Assembly (NCBI GenBank): GCA_027488335.1
Contig: JAIYBU010000020.1
Location: forward strand, 1 to 33,920
Source of the DNA: Cytophagaceae bacterium
GTDB lineage: Bacteria; Bacteroidota; Bacteroidia; Cytophagales; Spirosomataceae
DNA: 33,920 bases
Direction: 5' to 3'
Positions 9,907 to 17,900 of the stretch are shown one piece after another (the stretch's first letter is position 1; each line of letters starts with the position of its first letter). The translations under genes and the position numbers were made by a program. The notes under the pieces are model-generated. The model was given only the letters and a program-made list of their open reading frames with translations, ran no database searches and was not told where the DNA came from.

Positions 9907-9928
9907 AAATAGCCAAGGCTATTTACTA

Positions 9929-10306
9929 TTAATATCTGTTACGGTTGTTGTCACGGTCGTAACCGCCACCACCGCCGCGGTTGTAACCACCGCCACCACC
10001 GTAGCCGCCACGGTCTCCACCGCCACCACGATTGTAACCACCGCCACCACGGTTATCTCTTTCTTTTTTCTCTTCAGCTTGATTAACTACTGCTGGACGT
10101 CCACCAATATCGGAGCCGTTCAATGCGTCAATTGCTTTTTGTGCTGAGGCATCATCTGGCATTTCTACGAATGCAAAGCCTTTGCTTCTTCCAGTAAACT
10201 TGTCTGTGATAATTTTAACAGAACTTACTTCGCCATACTCTTCAAAATATTGCTTTAATTCGCTTTCTTGGATTTTAAAAGGCAGACTTCCAACAAAAAT
10301 GTTCAT
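9929..10306 (-). CDS. RRM-domain glycine-rich RNA-binding protein
   Basis: A 125-aa single-RRM protein. Residues 1-78 form the RNA recognition motif: RNP2 is IFVGSL (3-8) and RNP1 is KGFAFVEM (42-49), with the aromatic residues that stack on RNA present (F4, F44, F46). The C-terminal 40 residues are a Gly/Arg/Tyr-rich disordered tail of GGGGYNRGGGG-type repeats, resembling eukaryotic and cyanobacterial glycine-rich RNA-binding proteins. Family members are often cold-induced RNA chaperones; that role here is inference. The gene stands alone with its own candidate -7 element (TACTTTTG, 10346-10339 on the minus strand) and an elaborate 3' hairpin region. The ATG at 10306 directly begins the RRM, so the start is well fixed. 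Confidence 0.95.
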   Translation of the reverse strand: MNIFVGSLPFKIQESELKQYFEEYGEVSSVKIITDKFTGRSKGFAFVEMPDDASAQKAIDALNGSDIGGRPAVVNQAEEKKERDNRGGGGYNRGGGGDRGGYGGGGGYNRGGGGGYDRDNNRNRY

Positions 10307-10338
10307 AGTAACTTTGTGATTTGAATGATAAATTTTTA

Positions 10339-10371
10339 CAAAAGTATATTTATTTTGCTAATTAACTACAA
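10339..10371 (-). promoter_or_regulatory. Candidate promoter of the RRM protein gene
   Basis: On the minus strand a TTG (10371-10369) is followed, after 22 bp, by TACTTTTG (10346-10339), an exact TAnnTTTG -7 match. The spacing is slightly longer than usual. It leaves a leader of about 25-30 nt. Confidence 0.5.
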
Positions 10372-10422
10372 TGTACAGGTTTTTTTGAAAATAAAAATAA
10401 ATTTTTCAATAAATTTATACAA

Positions 10423-10483
10423 AAACGACATAAAGGAGCATTGTATTTTATTAGAAAACACAAAAATCTACTTTATGTCGTTT
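10423..10483 (-). terminator. Long-loop inverted repeat downstream of recQ
   Basis: A 13-bp perfect inverted repeat (10423-10435 with 10471-10483) with a 35-nt loop. On the minus strand the second arm runs into TTTTTG. It lies 24 bp past the recQ stop, so it probably terminates recQ, although the loop is unusually long for an intrinsic terminator. Confidence 0.55.
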
Positions 10484-10506
10484 ATATTTTACTAATCTTT
10501 TTCTAA

Positions 10507-12885
10507 TTAGTTTGCCATTTCTGATAAGAATTTGATACGCATCAATCGAAGTTCTTCTTCGGTTATATCTTCGCTTTCAAACTCTTTCAATGCGGCTCCG
10601 ATGTTATCGGTTTCGGCAGCCATGAAATAATCATAAATTTCATCTTGGCGGTCTTCGTCAATTACTTGATTGATGTAATAATCAAGGTTGAGGCGAGTAC
10701 CCGAATAACAAATATGTTCGATTTCTTCAATCAGCTCGGTCATTGTAAGGTCTTTTGCTTCAACGATTTCGTCGAGGTTAATCTTACGGTCGATTTGCTG
10801 AATGATATAAATCTTAATCTTCGATTTATTAACTGCCGATTTTACAACTAAATCCTGTGTAGTTTCGATGTCGTTGTCATCGACATACTTGAGGATTAGG
10901 TCGAGGAATGGTTTACCAAATTTCTGGACTTTACCGAGTCCAACACCGTTGATTTGTGCTAAATCTTGCGAAGTTGTCGGATACGTAGTGGCCATTTCTT
11001 CAAGCGAAGGGTCTTGGAATACTACGTAAGGTGGTACATTTTTTTCTTTGGCTATTTTTTTACGAAGAGCTTTTAATAATTCAAACAAAGCAGCATCAAA
11101 TGCTCCACCACCTGACGAATTATTATTAGCCGAAATATCATCGTCATCACTGCTTTCGGTGTTTTCGTAGTTATGGTCTTCCGAAATTGTGATAGGATAA
11201 GAATCCTCAATAAATTTTGTTCCTTTATCGGTTAATTTTACTACTCCATAGGCATTTTCAATGTCTTTTTCGAGAAAGCCCAACACCATCATTTGGCGAA
11301 GAACCGATACCCAATAATCGTTTGAGGTACGTTTGTTATCAGCTTTTTTGGCTGGTTTCTCAGATTTTTTAACTGATTTTGGCGATTTTGCCGCTGTGGG
11401 TTTTTCCTCCTCATCTTCGTCATCCTCGTCCGAAATTTCCAATTCTACTTCTTCCTCTTCTTCGTCATCCTCCTCTTCTTCTTCGTCGTGAGCTACAAAC
11501 ATTCCTTTCCCTTTGCCATAAACTTCCAATTTGTCGTGTTCGTGGCTACGGATATAAGCGTTTGAAGTATTGGCTGTCAGAATATCGGCAATGTGCTGAA
11601 TATCAAACCTTTCGCCCGATTGAAGCACGGCTTTTAAACCCAAAACGGCTTCGTCTTCAATCTTGATTTTTTTGGTAGGCTTGATACAGTTATCGCAGAA
11701 ACCACAATCTTTATCAGAATATTCGCCAAAATAACTCAGTAACTGACGACGGCGACAGACTCCTAAGTTTGAATACGAAACCATCTCATTGAGCAATGCA
11801 CGGGCATTATCTCGCTCGGTAACGGTCTTATCTTTATTGAATTTTTCGAGTTTTAGGATATCGTCGTAGGCATAAAACATCAAGCAATTTCCTTCCAAAC
11901 CATCACGTCCTGCACGCCCTGTTTCTTGATAATATCCTTCAAGCGATTTTGGTGCATCGTAGTGAATTACAAATCGGACATCTGGCTTGTCGATTCCCAT
12001 TCCGAAAGCAATCGTGGCTACGATTACGTCACACTCCTCATTCAAAAATGAGTCTTGATTTTTCATGCGGGTATCAGCATCCAAACCAGCATGGTAAGGC
12101 AATGCTTTTATTCCGTTTACGGTAAGTAAACCCGCAATTTCTTCCACTTTTTTACGGCTCAAACAATAGATAATACCCGACTTCCCTTTGTTATTAGCTA
12201 TATATTTGATGAGCTGTTTTTTAGAATCAATCTTCGGTCTGATTTCGTAGTAAAGATTCTTACGGTTGAATGAAGACTTGAAGATATGCGATTCCTCCAT
12301 GTTGAGGTTTTTCTGAATATCTTGCTGAACCTTCGGAGTGGCCGTTGCTGTTAGGGCAATTATTGGAAGTTTTTGGTCAATATCGTCAATAATTCCTCTG
12401 ATTCTTCGGTACTCTGGTCGAAAATCGTGTCCCCATTCCGAAATACAGTGAGCTTCGTCAACTGCTATGAACGAAAGTTTGGCTTTTTTCAAGAAAACAA
12501 GGTTGTCTTCTTTTGTTAAAGATTCTGGAGCAATGTAAAGTAATCGGCATTCGCCACTCAAGACATCGTTTTTTACACGATTCATTTCTGATTTGTTGAG
12601 TGTCGAGTTTAAAAACTGAGCATTGATACCAAATGCGGTCATTTGGTCAACTTGGTTTTTCATCAAAGCGATTAGTGGAGAAATCACAATTGCAGTACCA
12701 TCTAAAACCATTGCTGGTAATTGGTAGCAAAGAGATTTTCCTGCTCCCGTTGGCATAATCACAAATGTATTATGACCACTAACAATATTATTGATAATGG
12801 ACTCTTGTTCGCCTCTAAAGGCGTCAAAGCCAAAGATTTCTTTGAGTTTTTCTTTTAAGGTTTGTTGTATCGCTGCGTCTACCAT
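10507..12885 (-). CDS. recQ: ATP-dependent DNA helicase RecQ
   Basis: A 3'-5' superfamily 2 helicase for recombination and replication-fork repair, 792 aa. Motifs in order: motif 0 FGFDAFRGEQ (18-27), Walker A MPTGAGKS (44-51), DEAH box (143-146) followed by CISEWGHDFRP, ATIAFGMGIDKPDVRFV, and the helicase motif VI QETGRAGRDG. The zinc-binding subdomain is CRRRQLLSYF...CGFCDNC with all four cysteines. The winged-helix/RQC region is interrupted around residues 461-520 by a very acidic run, almost all Asp/Glu, followed by a Lys-rich stretch. An HRDC domain follows (about 595-670), then a helical C-terminal extension common in Bacteroidota RecQ. E. coli RecQ is about 610 aa, so the insert and the tail account for the extra length. 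ATG at 12885 is chosen because motif 0 follows at the usual distance. Confidence 0.96.
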   Translation of the reverse strand: MVDAAIQQTLKEKLKEIFGFDAFRGEQESIINNIVSGHNTFVIMPTGAGKSLCYQLPAMVLDGTAIVISPLIALMKNQVDQMTAFGINAQFLNSTLNKSEMNRVKNDVLSGECRLLYIAPESLTKEDNLVFLKKAKLSFIAVDEAHCISEWGHDFRPEYRRIRGIIDDIDQKLPIIALTATATPKVQQDIQKNLNMEESHIFKSSFNRKNLYYEIRPKIDSKKQLIKYIANNKGKSGIIYCLSRKKVEEIAGLLTVNGIKALPYHAGLDADTRMKNQDSFLNEECDVIVATIAFGMGIDKPDVRFVIHYDAPKSLEGYYQETGRAGRDGLEGNCLMFYAYDDILKLEKFNKDKTVTERDNARALLNEMVSYSNLGVCRRRQLLSYFGEYSDKDCGFCDNCIKPTKKIKIEDEAVLGLKAVLQSGERFDIQHIADILTANTSNAYIRSHEHDKLEVYGKGKGMFVAHDEEEEEDDEEEEEVELEISDEDDEDEEEKPTAAKSPKSVKKSEKPAKKADNKRTSNDYWVSVLRQMMVLGFLEKDIENAYGVVKLTDKGTKFIEDSYPITISEDHNYENTESSDDDDISANNNSSGGGAFDAALFELLKALRKKIAKEKNVPPYVVFQDPSLEEMATTYPTTSQDLAQINGVGLGKVQKFGKPFLDLILKYVDDNDIETTQDLVVKSAVNKSKIKIYIIQQIDRKINLDEIVEAKDLTMTELIEEIEHICYSGTRLNLDYYINQVIDEDRQDEIYDYFMAAETDNIGAALKEFESEDITEEELRLMRIKFLSEMAN

Positions 12886-13062
12886 AAATGCAATGTTGCT
12901 GTACGGAAAATTATAATAGGTAAGTAATTACGCTAAGTTAATAAATTTTTTAAACTTCTATTTGAATTGTTTTTGAACTAATTGGGCGTAATTGAGTTTT
13001 CTGTTTTGAACCAAATTTAATTAAATCTATTTACCAAACAAATATCTTTTCGCTGACTTTAT

Positions 13063-13094
13063 TTTGTACACTGACTAAACTTCAAGTACTTTTG
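13063..13094 (+). promoter_or_regulatory. Near-consensus Bacteroidota promoter of kdsD
   Basis: TTTG (13063-13066), a 20-bp spacer and TACTTTTG (13087-13094): both elements match the Bacteroidota sigma factor consensus exactly. Transcription would start near 13100, giving a leader of only about 18 nt before the GTG at 13118. The remainder of the divergent recQ/kdsD gap (12886-13062) is AT-rich, and I see no clear -7 element for recQ. Confidence 0.75.
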
Positions 13095-13117
13095 TCGTTA
13101 AATAAAGGATTAATAAA

Positions 13118-14101
13118 GTGAATACGAAGTTAGAAAAAAAAATACAAAGCGTTGCTAAAAAAGTTTTGCAAGATGAAGCGGAGGCAATTCTTTCTTTGAA
13201 AAGTTATATTAATGAAGACTTTGAAACGTGTGTTGAAGCGGTGCTATTCTCAAAAGGTAGATTAATTATAACGGGTATAGGAAAAAGTGCAATTATTGGA
13301 CAAAAAATAGTTGCAACCATGAATTCGACGGGCACACCTGCCATATTTATGCACGCTGCTGACGCCATTCATGGCGATTTAGGAATGATTCAGGCCGATG
13401 ATATAGTGTTGTGTATTTCTAAGAGTGGCGATACGCCCGAAATTAAAGTGTTAGTGCCGTTGTTGAAAAGATACCGCAATCAATTAATAGCGATGGTGAG
13501 CAATGTGGACTCTTATTTGGCAAAAAATGCTGATTTTGTGCTGAATGCCCACGTTGAGCGGGAAGCTTGTCCACTTAATCTCGCCCCAACTACTTCTACA
13601 ACTGTTGCCTTAGCGTTGGGCGATGCTCTGGCGATGTGTTTGCTCGAAGCCCGTGATTTTACGAGTCGAGATTTTGCAAAATATCATCCTGGTGGAAGTT
13701 TGGGTAAGAAATTATATCTGAAAGTAAGAGATATTTTCCCACATAATGAAATGCCGAAAGTATTAGAAAGTGCTGATATTCAGACGGTTATTTTGGAAAT
13801 GACTTCAAAAAGATTGGGAGCAACAGCCGTTGTAAATGAAAATGACGAACTTTTGGGAATCGTGACGGATGGCGATTTAAGAAGGATGTTGAATCGAATT
13901 ACCGACCAAAAAGGATTTTCTACGTTGCAAGCAAAAGACATTATGAATGCCACACCGAAGATTGTTTCTCCCGAAGAATACGCCGCCAGTGCTTTGGCAA
14001 TTATGCAAGAAAAAAGCATTACGCAGTTGGTAGTAGTGGAAGATAAACGCTTATTAGGCTTTGTACATTTGCACGATTTGCTGAAAGAAGGATTGGCGTA
14101 A
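13118..14101 (+). CDS. kdsD: D-arabinose-5-phosphate isomerase (KdsD/KpsF/GutQ family)
   Basis: Interconverts D-ribulose-5-phosphate and D-arabinose-5-phosphate, the first step of Kdo synthesis for lipopolysaccharide; cytoplasmic. The 327-aa length equals that of E. coli KdsD (328). The SIS sugar-isomerase domain (about 30-180) shows TGIGKSAIIGQK, STGTPAIFMHAADAIHGDLG, CISKSGDTPEI and the PTTSTTVALALGDALA helix. Two CBS domains follow (about 205-260 and 275-327; ILEMTSKRLGATAVVNENDELLGIVTDGDLRR is the first). Translation starts at GTG 13118, the first start codon after the predicted transcription start. The gene is monocistronic, with its own promoter and terminator. KdsD, KpsF and GutQ cannot be told apart by sequence alone. 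No other Kdo genes are in the window. Confidence 0.93.
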   Translation: MNTKLEKKIQSVAKKVLQDEAEAILSLKSYINEDFETCVEAVLFSKGRLIITGIGKSAIIGQKIVATMNSTGTPAIFMHAADAIHGDLGMIQADDIVLCISKSGDTPEIKVLVPLLKRYRNQLIAMVSNVDSYLAKNADFVLNAHVEREACPLNLAPTTSTTVALALGDALAMCLLEARDFTSRDFAKYHPGGSLGKKLYLKVRDIFPHNEMPKVLESADIQTVILEMTSKRLGATAVVNENDELLGIVTDGDLRRMLNRITDQKGFSTLQAKDIMNATPKIVSPEEYAASALAIMQEKSITQLVVVEDKRLLGFVHLHDLLKEGLA

Positions 14102-14134
14102 GGTTTTTGACTCAGAAAAAGATATTTTTTATTT

Positions 14135-14169
14135 ATCCGTGTCATGCGATGTATGACACGGATTTTTTT
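14135..14169 (+). terminator. Terminator of kdsD
   Basis: ATCCGTGTCAT (14135-14145) pairs perfectly with ATGACACGGAT (14153-14163) around a 7-nt loop, followed by a T tract to 14169. The tract overlaps the stop codon of the convergent SGNH hydrolase gene. The reverse strand lacks an immediate U-run, so it serves mainly the plus strand. Confidence 0.88.
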
Positions 14170-14992
14170 ATAACTTCTTCATTACTTTTATGAGCATTTT
14201 TGCAATTACAGCGTTGCCTTTGTCGGCAGGGTGTAGCCCATCGTAAGTCATATTAATTGATTCAATGGGGTAGGGGTATTGGTCGGTTTCGGGGTTGAAA
14301 GGGATGTCCAAATAATCGGGATATTTAAAGTTTTTGTATTCGCCAGTTTTTGGGTCTTTCAATCGCTTGAAATTGACCATGTTTTTTTGTGTGATTCCAC
14401 TTTTATTGAAAAGGTCAATGACAGGAATATTTTCGATTTTTGCGATATTCACTACTGCTTCGGCAAATTGTGCTAAAGTCTGCTCGTTTTTAGGTTTATA
14501 TGAACCATAAGCATTGTTTTTAGCATTAGCGATATACACAAAATCGCCACGTTGGAGAGGCGTAATCAAGATAATTTTTGCATTCGGATTCAGACTTTTT
14601 AGTTTATCAACAATGATTCTGAATGAACCATAAACCGTATTATTGCCTGTATTATTCTGATAATCTTCGATTTTCCCTAATGGACGCCCTCTCCACCAAT
14701 CGTTTGTACCTAAAAATATCGAATAAACATCGGCCGAAACTAAGCCCAGTTCGTTGATTTTTTCGGCAATTCCGCCTGAAGTCCAGCCATTATGCCCTTG
14801 ATTGATAACTGTGATGTACGGAAGCTTGTCCGTGACCATCGTCATATAACCTTTTTTTACACGATTTCCTGTTTGTTCGGGGTGGTCGTTGAGATAGGTA
14901 ATTGAGTCGCCTATGGCAACCCAAGTGATTTCTTTGGGTTTAAAAGATAAAAAACCAAGAAAAATAAGGCTAAGAAAGAGTATTTTTTTCAT
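14168..14992 (-). CDS. Exported SGNH/GDSL-family hydrolase
   Basis: A 274-aa esterase/acyl-hydrolase of the SGNH fold. It has a signal peptide (residues 1 to about 17, MKKILFLSLIFLGFLSF). Block I is IGDSIT with nucleophile S30, block II is NQGHNGW with oxyanion G66, block III is GTND with N97, and block V is DGLHP with D251 and H254, so all four catalytic blocks are intact. Family members deacetylate or deacylate carbohydrates, lipids or peptidoglycan; the substrate here is not determinable. A TAGCTTTG -7-like element lies at 15025-15018 on the minus strand, without a clear -33 element. The stop codon touches the T-tract of the convergent kdsD terminator. Confidence 0.92.
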   Translation of the reverse strand: MKKILFLSLIFLGFLSFKPKEITWVAIGDSITYLNDHPEQTGNRVKKGYMTMVTDKLPYITVINQGHNGWTSGGIAEKINELGLVSADVYSIFLGTNDWWRGRPLGKIEDYQNNTGNNTVYGSFRIIVDKLKSLNPNAKIILITPLQRGDFVYIANAKNNAYGSYKPKNEQTLAQFAEAVVNIAKIENIPVIDLFNKSGITQKNMVNFKRLKDPKTGEYKNFKYPDYLDIPFNPETDQYPYPIESINMTYDGLHPADKGNAVIAKMLIKVMKKL

Positions 14993-15062
14993 TTTCGATT
15001 GAATAGTGTTTTAAAAGCAAAGCTATTCAGAAAACGAAAAAAAGATATAAAATGACGCAAAA

Positions 15063-15428
15063 TTATTTCTTCGCTCTGTTTTCAACCTCTTCTACCCGAA
15101 AAGCTACCATTTGTTTGATAAGCTCAAAAGGCATTGGCTGGTTCAGCGGAAATTGAATAGAACCTTTTCCGACTTTGTATGTTGAGAGTTCTTGTTGAAA
15201 AGCTACATTGCCCGATGGTAAAGCATAAAAACCAATGTGGTTTTTGAAAGCTGCAAAATAAACCAAGATTTTACCTTGCTTAAAAGCAGGCATATTATAA
15301 CTGATAACTTCCTGTGCTTCGGGGGCAACTACTTTGATACAACTACGAATTTGGTTTAGAATTTCGCCAACTTCGGGGCTATAATCTGCAATGTATTCGT
15401 CAATATTTTTATAGGTTTTCTTTTCCAT
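15063..15428 (-). CDS. DUF1801 (YdhG-like) family protein
   Basis: A 121-aa cytoplasmic protein starting MEKKTYKNIDEYIADYSPEVGEILNQIR. The YAD-x-SPEV opening, EVISYNMPAFKQGK-x-LVYFAAFKNHIGFYALPSG and GKGSIQFPLNQPMPFELIKQMV are hallmarks of the DUF1801 fold, which includes the B. subtilis frataxin-like protein YdhG. A role as an iron chaperone is only a family hint. ATG 15428 is preferred over the upstream in-frame start at 15467: the extra 13 residues (MLSYIFVSAKHKK) are atypical, and a TATTTTTG -7-like element (15456-15449 on the minus strand) would place transcription start after that upstream codon. Confidence 0.85.
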   Translation of the reverse strand: MEKKTYKNIDEYIADYSPEVGEILNQIRSCIKVVAPEAQEVISYNMPAFKQGKILVYFAAFKNHIGFYALPSGNVAFQQELSTYKVGKGSIQFPLNQPMPFELIKQMVAFRVEEVENRAKK

Positions 15429-15530
15429 CTTTTTGTGTTTCGCTGATACAAAAATATATGATAACAAGCATTTACGACTGTGTAAGACGACTATTTAAGA
15501 GGTATTTTACGACAACTTTATTTTAAAGAA

Positions 15531-15776
15531 TTAATTTTCTCGGCACTTTATTTCCTCTTGAATGTTGTGTAGATTGTTAAGGATTACAAAAAATACAGGA
15601 AATAGAGCTATTGGAATAAATGATAGTGCATAAAAGTCTTGTTGGATACCTAAAAAAACAGCGGAAAACATTAATACTAAAAGTATTCCAGAAAAAATAG
15701 CCATCATGATTTTAACTGTTTTTGCTTGTGATTGGAGTTCTTCTAATGTCATTTTAGCGTAAGGATTCTCTTTCAT
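15531..15776 (-). CDS. Small two-helix membrane protein of unknown function
   Basis: I do not recognise a function. From ATG 15776 the product is 81 aa: a cytoplasmic-looking N-terminus (MKENPYAKMTLEELQSQAKTVK), two hydrophobic segments (about residues 24-44 and 50-67, the second containing a Pro) and a charged C-terminus (NIQEEIKCREN). The 'MTLEEL...K' start followed by a tandem transmembrane hairpin is a pattern I associate with small Bacteroidota membrane proteins that databases sometimes label 'redox-active disulfide protein 2'. Only one cysteine is present here, so that label would not be informative. The frame is open further upstream (to 15905), but that extension overlaps the U32 promoter region and looks non-coding. 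Confidence 0.6.
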   Translation of the reverse strand: MKENPYAKMTLEELQSQAKTVKIMMAIFSGILLVLMFSAVFLGIQQDFYALSFIPIALFPVFFVILNNLHNIQEEIKCREN

Positions 15777-15882
15777 TGTATATACGAGGTTCAATTTATG
15801 TTCAAGACAAATATACTTAAAAACTATACTCAATAACTCCAACAGAGTCGTAAATTCATATTTAACCCGTTTTTTTGTGAAG

Positions 15883-15937
15883 TATTTCGTACTTTTGTAC
15901 TTCATTTCGAATCAAATAAAAACGTAAGTACGAAATA
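15883..15937 (+). promoter_or_regulatory. Promoter region of the U32 gene within a 12-bp inverted repeat
   Basis: TACTTTTG (15890-15897) is an exact TAnnTTTG -7 element, 44 bp before the ATG at 15942. It is overlapped by the left arm of a perfect 12-bp inverted repeat, TATTTCGTACTT (15883-15894) with AAGTACGAAATA (15926-15937). The right arm ends four bases before the start codon. I see no -33 TTTG at the standard distance. Confidence 0.5.
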
Positions 15938-15941
15938 TCGT

Positions 15942-17834
15942 ATGAGAAAGAAAATAGAAATTCTGTCGCCAGCCAAAAACCTAATTCAAGGTATGGCTGC
16001 CATCAATGCAGGGGCAGATGCTGTATATATCGGAGCTCCGCAGTTTGGGGCAAGAACCAACGCTACTAATTCGGTAGAAGATATTGCTGAGATGGTGCGT
16101 TATGCTCATTTATTCAAGGCACAAGTTTTTGTGGTTATCAATACAATTTTGTACGATGACGAACTAAATCAATGCAAAAAACTGATTCACGAACTTTACG
16201 ACATTGGCGTTGATGCCCTCATTGTGCAAGACATGGCCATCATGGAAATGGATTTGCCACCAATCGTGATTCACGCCAGTACACAAGCCAACAACCGTGA
16301 CCCCAAACACGTGAAGTTTTTGGCCGATGCAGGTATGAAACGTGCAGTTTTGGCTCGTGAGCTCAACCTTGACCAAGTGCGTGAAATCCATGAAGCGACC
16401 GATATTGAACTTGAATTCTTTGTTTCAGGAGCATTGTGTGTATCGTTTAGCGGAAACTGCTACATGAGTATTGCGGGCGGCGAGCGTAGTGCCAATCGTG
16501 GTTCGTGTGCTCAAAATTGCCGTTTGCCATATCAGTTGATTGATGGAACTGGCAAAACACTTATTGCGAATAGTCATTTATTATCAATCAAAGATTTAGA
16601 TTTGAGCGACCAACTTCCTAATTTGATTGAAGCAGGAGTATGTTCGTTCAAAATTGAAGGACGTTTGAAAGATATTGTTTATGTGAAAAATAATACTTCT
16701 TTTTTGAGAAAAAAATTAGATTCTTTCTTAGAAGCTAATGCCGATAAATATCAAAAAGCCTCGTCGGGTAGAACTTTCTATAATTTTGAGCCAGAAATGG
16801 ACAGAAGTTTTAACCGTGGTTATACCGATTATTTTGTGAATAAACGCAAAGAAAAAATTGGTAATTGGGAAAGTCCAAAATCGCAAGGGCAGTATATCGG
16901 GAAAGTACTTGAAATAAAAGCCAATGGCTATATTATTGAAAATTACGAAAAGCTAAACAATGGTGATGGCCTTTATTTTATCAATGCCAACGGTGAAGCT
17001 GATGGAGCTCAAATCAATATCATTTTCAATAATATTGTTATTCCAAATACATTTAAGCCGCTGCCAGTAGGAACGCTTATCTACCGAAATTCGGATGCTG
17101 AATTTAATAAAATGGTAGAAAAAGAAAATAGTGCAGTGCGTAAAATTGGAGTGAAACTCTATTTTACCGAAACTACAAATGGTTTTCAGCTAAAAGCCAT
17201 TGATGAAGACGGACATCAAAACTCGGCAGCGATTCAAGCAGAAAAAGTGCTGGCCAATTCGACTGAATCAGTAATTCCGAATATCAAGAAAAATTTGGCT
17301 AAGACAGGAAACACGCCATTTATTGTTGACGATATTGAGGTAGCATTTTCGGAAAATTGGTTTTTACCAATCTCGAAAATAAACGAAATCAGACGTGAAG
17401 TTTTAGAGCAACTCGTGGATATTCGGGTGAAAGAATACCACCGAGAAACTTTTCAGATTCAGAAAACTGACCATCCATACCCTGTACAGAAATTAGATTA
17501 TACTTACAACGTATCGAATAAATTGGCGAGAGCCTTCTACAAACGACACGGCGTGACAGAAATCGAAAAGGCGTTTGAACTACAATGGGACCCAGGCAAA
17601 GCACGAGTAATGACCACCAAATATTGCGTAAAATATGAGTTGGGCAAATGTGCAAGATTTCAACGTGAGACCATGGGCGAAAAATTGGTTGAACCGCTCA
17701 CGCTCAAACACGGCGAAAACGAATACAAATTGAAGTTTAATTGTAAACCTTGCGAAATGGAAATTTGGGAAAAAGATGCCGAATTAGAATTTGAAGACGA
17801 AGATGAGCAATTGGGCTGGACAGTTCGTAAATAG
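15942..17834 (+). CDS. U32-family protein, probable RNA hydroxylation enzyme (RlhA/TrhP-like)
   Basis: A 630-aa peptidase-U32-family protein. The name is historical: characterised members (E. coli RlhA and TrhP) hydroxylate 23S rRNA or the tRNA wobble uridine using prephenate and an iron-sulfur cluster. The TIM-barrel-like N-terminal part opens IEILSPAKN...INAGADAVYIGAPQFGAR. The U32 signature is present as ELEFFVSGALCVSFSGNCYMS, followed by RGSCAQNCRLPY, giving cysteines 166, 173, 189 and 193. A C-terminal region adds C562, C570, C601 and C604 (CX7C and CX2C), probably a second metal site. Length and the long C-terminal extension favour an RlhA-type assignment over the ~450-aa TrhP type, but the RNA target is not decided by sequence reading. 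Monocistronic, with its own promoter and terminator. Confidence 0.9.
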   Translation: MRKKIEILSPAKNLIQGMAAINAGADAVYIGAPQFGARTNATNSVEDIAEMVRYAHLFKAQVFVVINTILYDDELNQCKKLIHELYDIGVDALIVQDMAIMEMDLPPIVIHASTQANNRDPKHVKFLADAGMKRAVLARELNLDQVREIHEATDIELEFFVSGALCVSFSGNCYMSIAGGERSANRGSCAQNCRLPYQLIDGTGKTLIANSHLLSIKDLDLSDQLPNLIEAGVCSFKIEGRLKDIVYVKNNTSFLRKKLDSFLEANADKYQKASSGRTFYNFEPEMDRSFNRGYTDYFVNKRKEKIGNWESPKSQGQYIGKVLEIKANGYIIENYEKLNNGDGLYFINANGEADGAQINIIFNNIVIPNTFKPLPVGTLIYRNSDAEFNKMVEKENSAVRKIGVKLYFTETTNGFQLKAIDEDGHQNSAAIQAEKVLANSTESVIPNIKKNLAKTGNTPFIVDDIEVAFSENWFLPISKINEIRREVLEQLVDIRVKEYHRETFQIQKTDHPYPVQKLDYTYNVSNKLARAFYKRHGVTEIEKAFELQWDPGKARVMTTKYCVKYELGKCARFQRETMGEKLVEPLTLKHGENEYKLKFNCKPCEMEIWEKDAELEFEDEDEQLGWTVRK

Positions 17835-17839
17835 TGAAA

Positions 17840-17880
17840 GAAGGCTTCGCTGGGCGACATTCGCTTTAAGCGAAGCCTTC
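17840..17880. terminator. Bidirectional terminator between the U32 and propeller genes
   Basis: GAAGGCTTCGCT (17840-17851) pairs perfectly with AGCGAAGCCTTC (17869-17880) across 17 nt, in the 66-bp gap between convergent genes. The loop carries a second copy of TTCGCT (17860-17865) that could pair with AGCGAA (17869-17874) instead. U-tracts are short on both strands. Confidence 0.7.
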
Positions 17881-17900
17881 CTTTAAATGCAACTAAAAAC

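Noticed and set aside
11379..11666. Plus-strand open frame opposite the acidic part of recQ
   Set aside because: It is a shadow caused by the GA-rich codons of the acidic insert. The Pro/Leu-rich translation has no domain features.
15777..15905. N-terminal extension of the small two-helix membrane protein
   Set aside because: It overlaps the U32 promoter and inverted repeat. Its translation (basic, then mixed) shows no conserved feature, and the ATG at 15776 gives the expected start.
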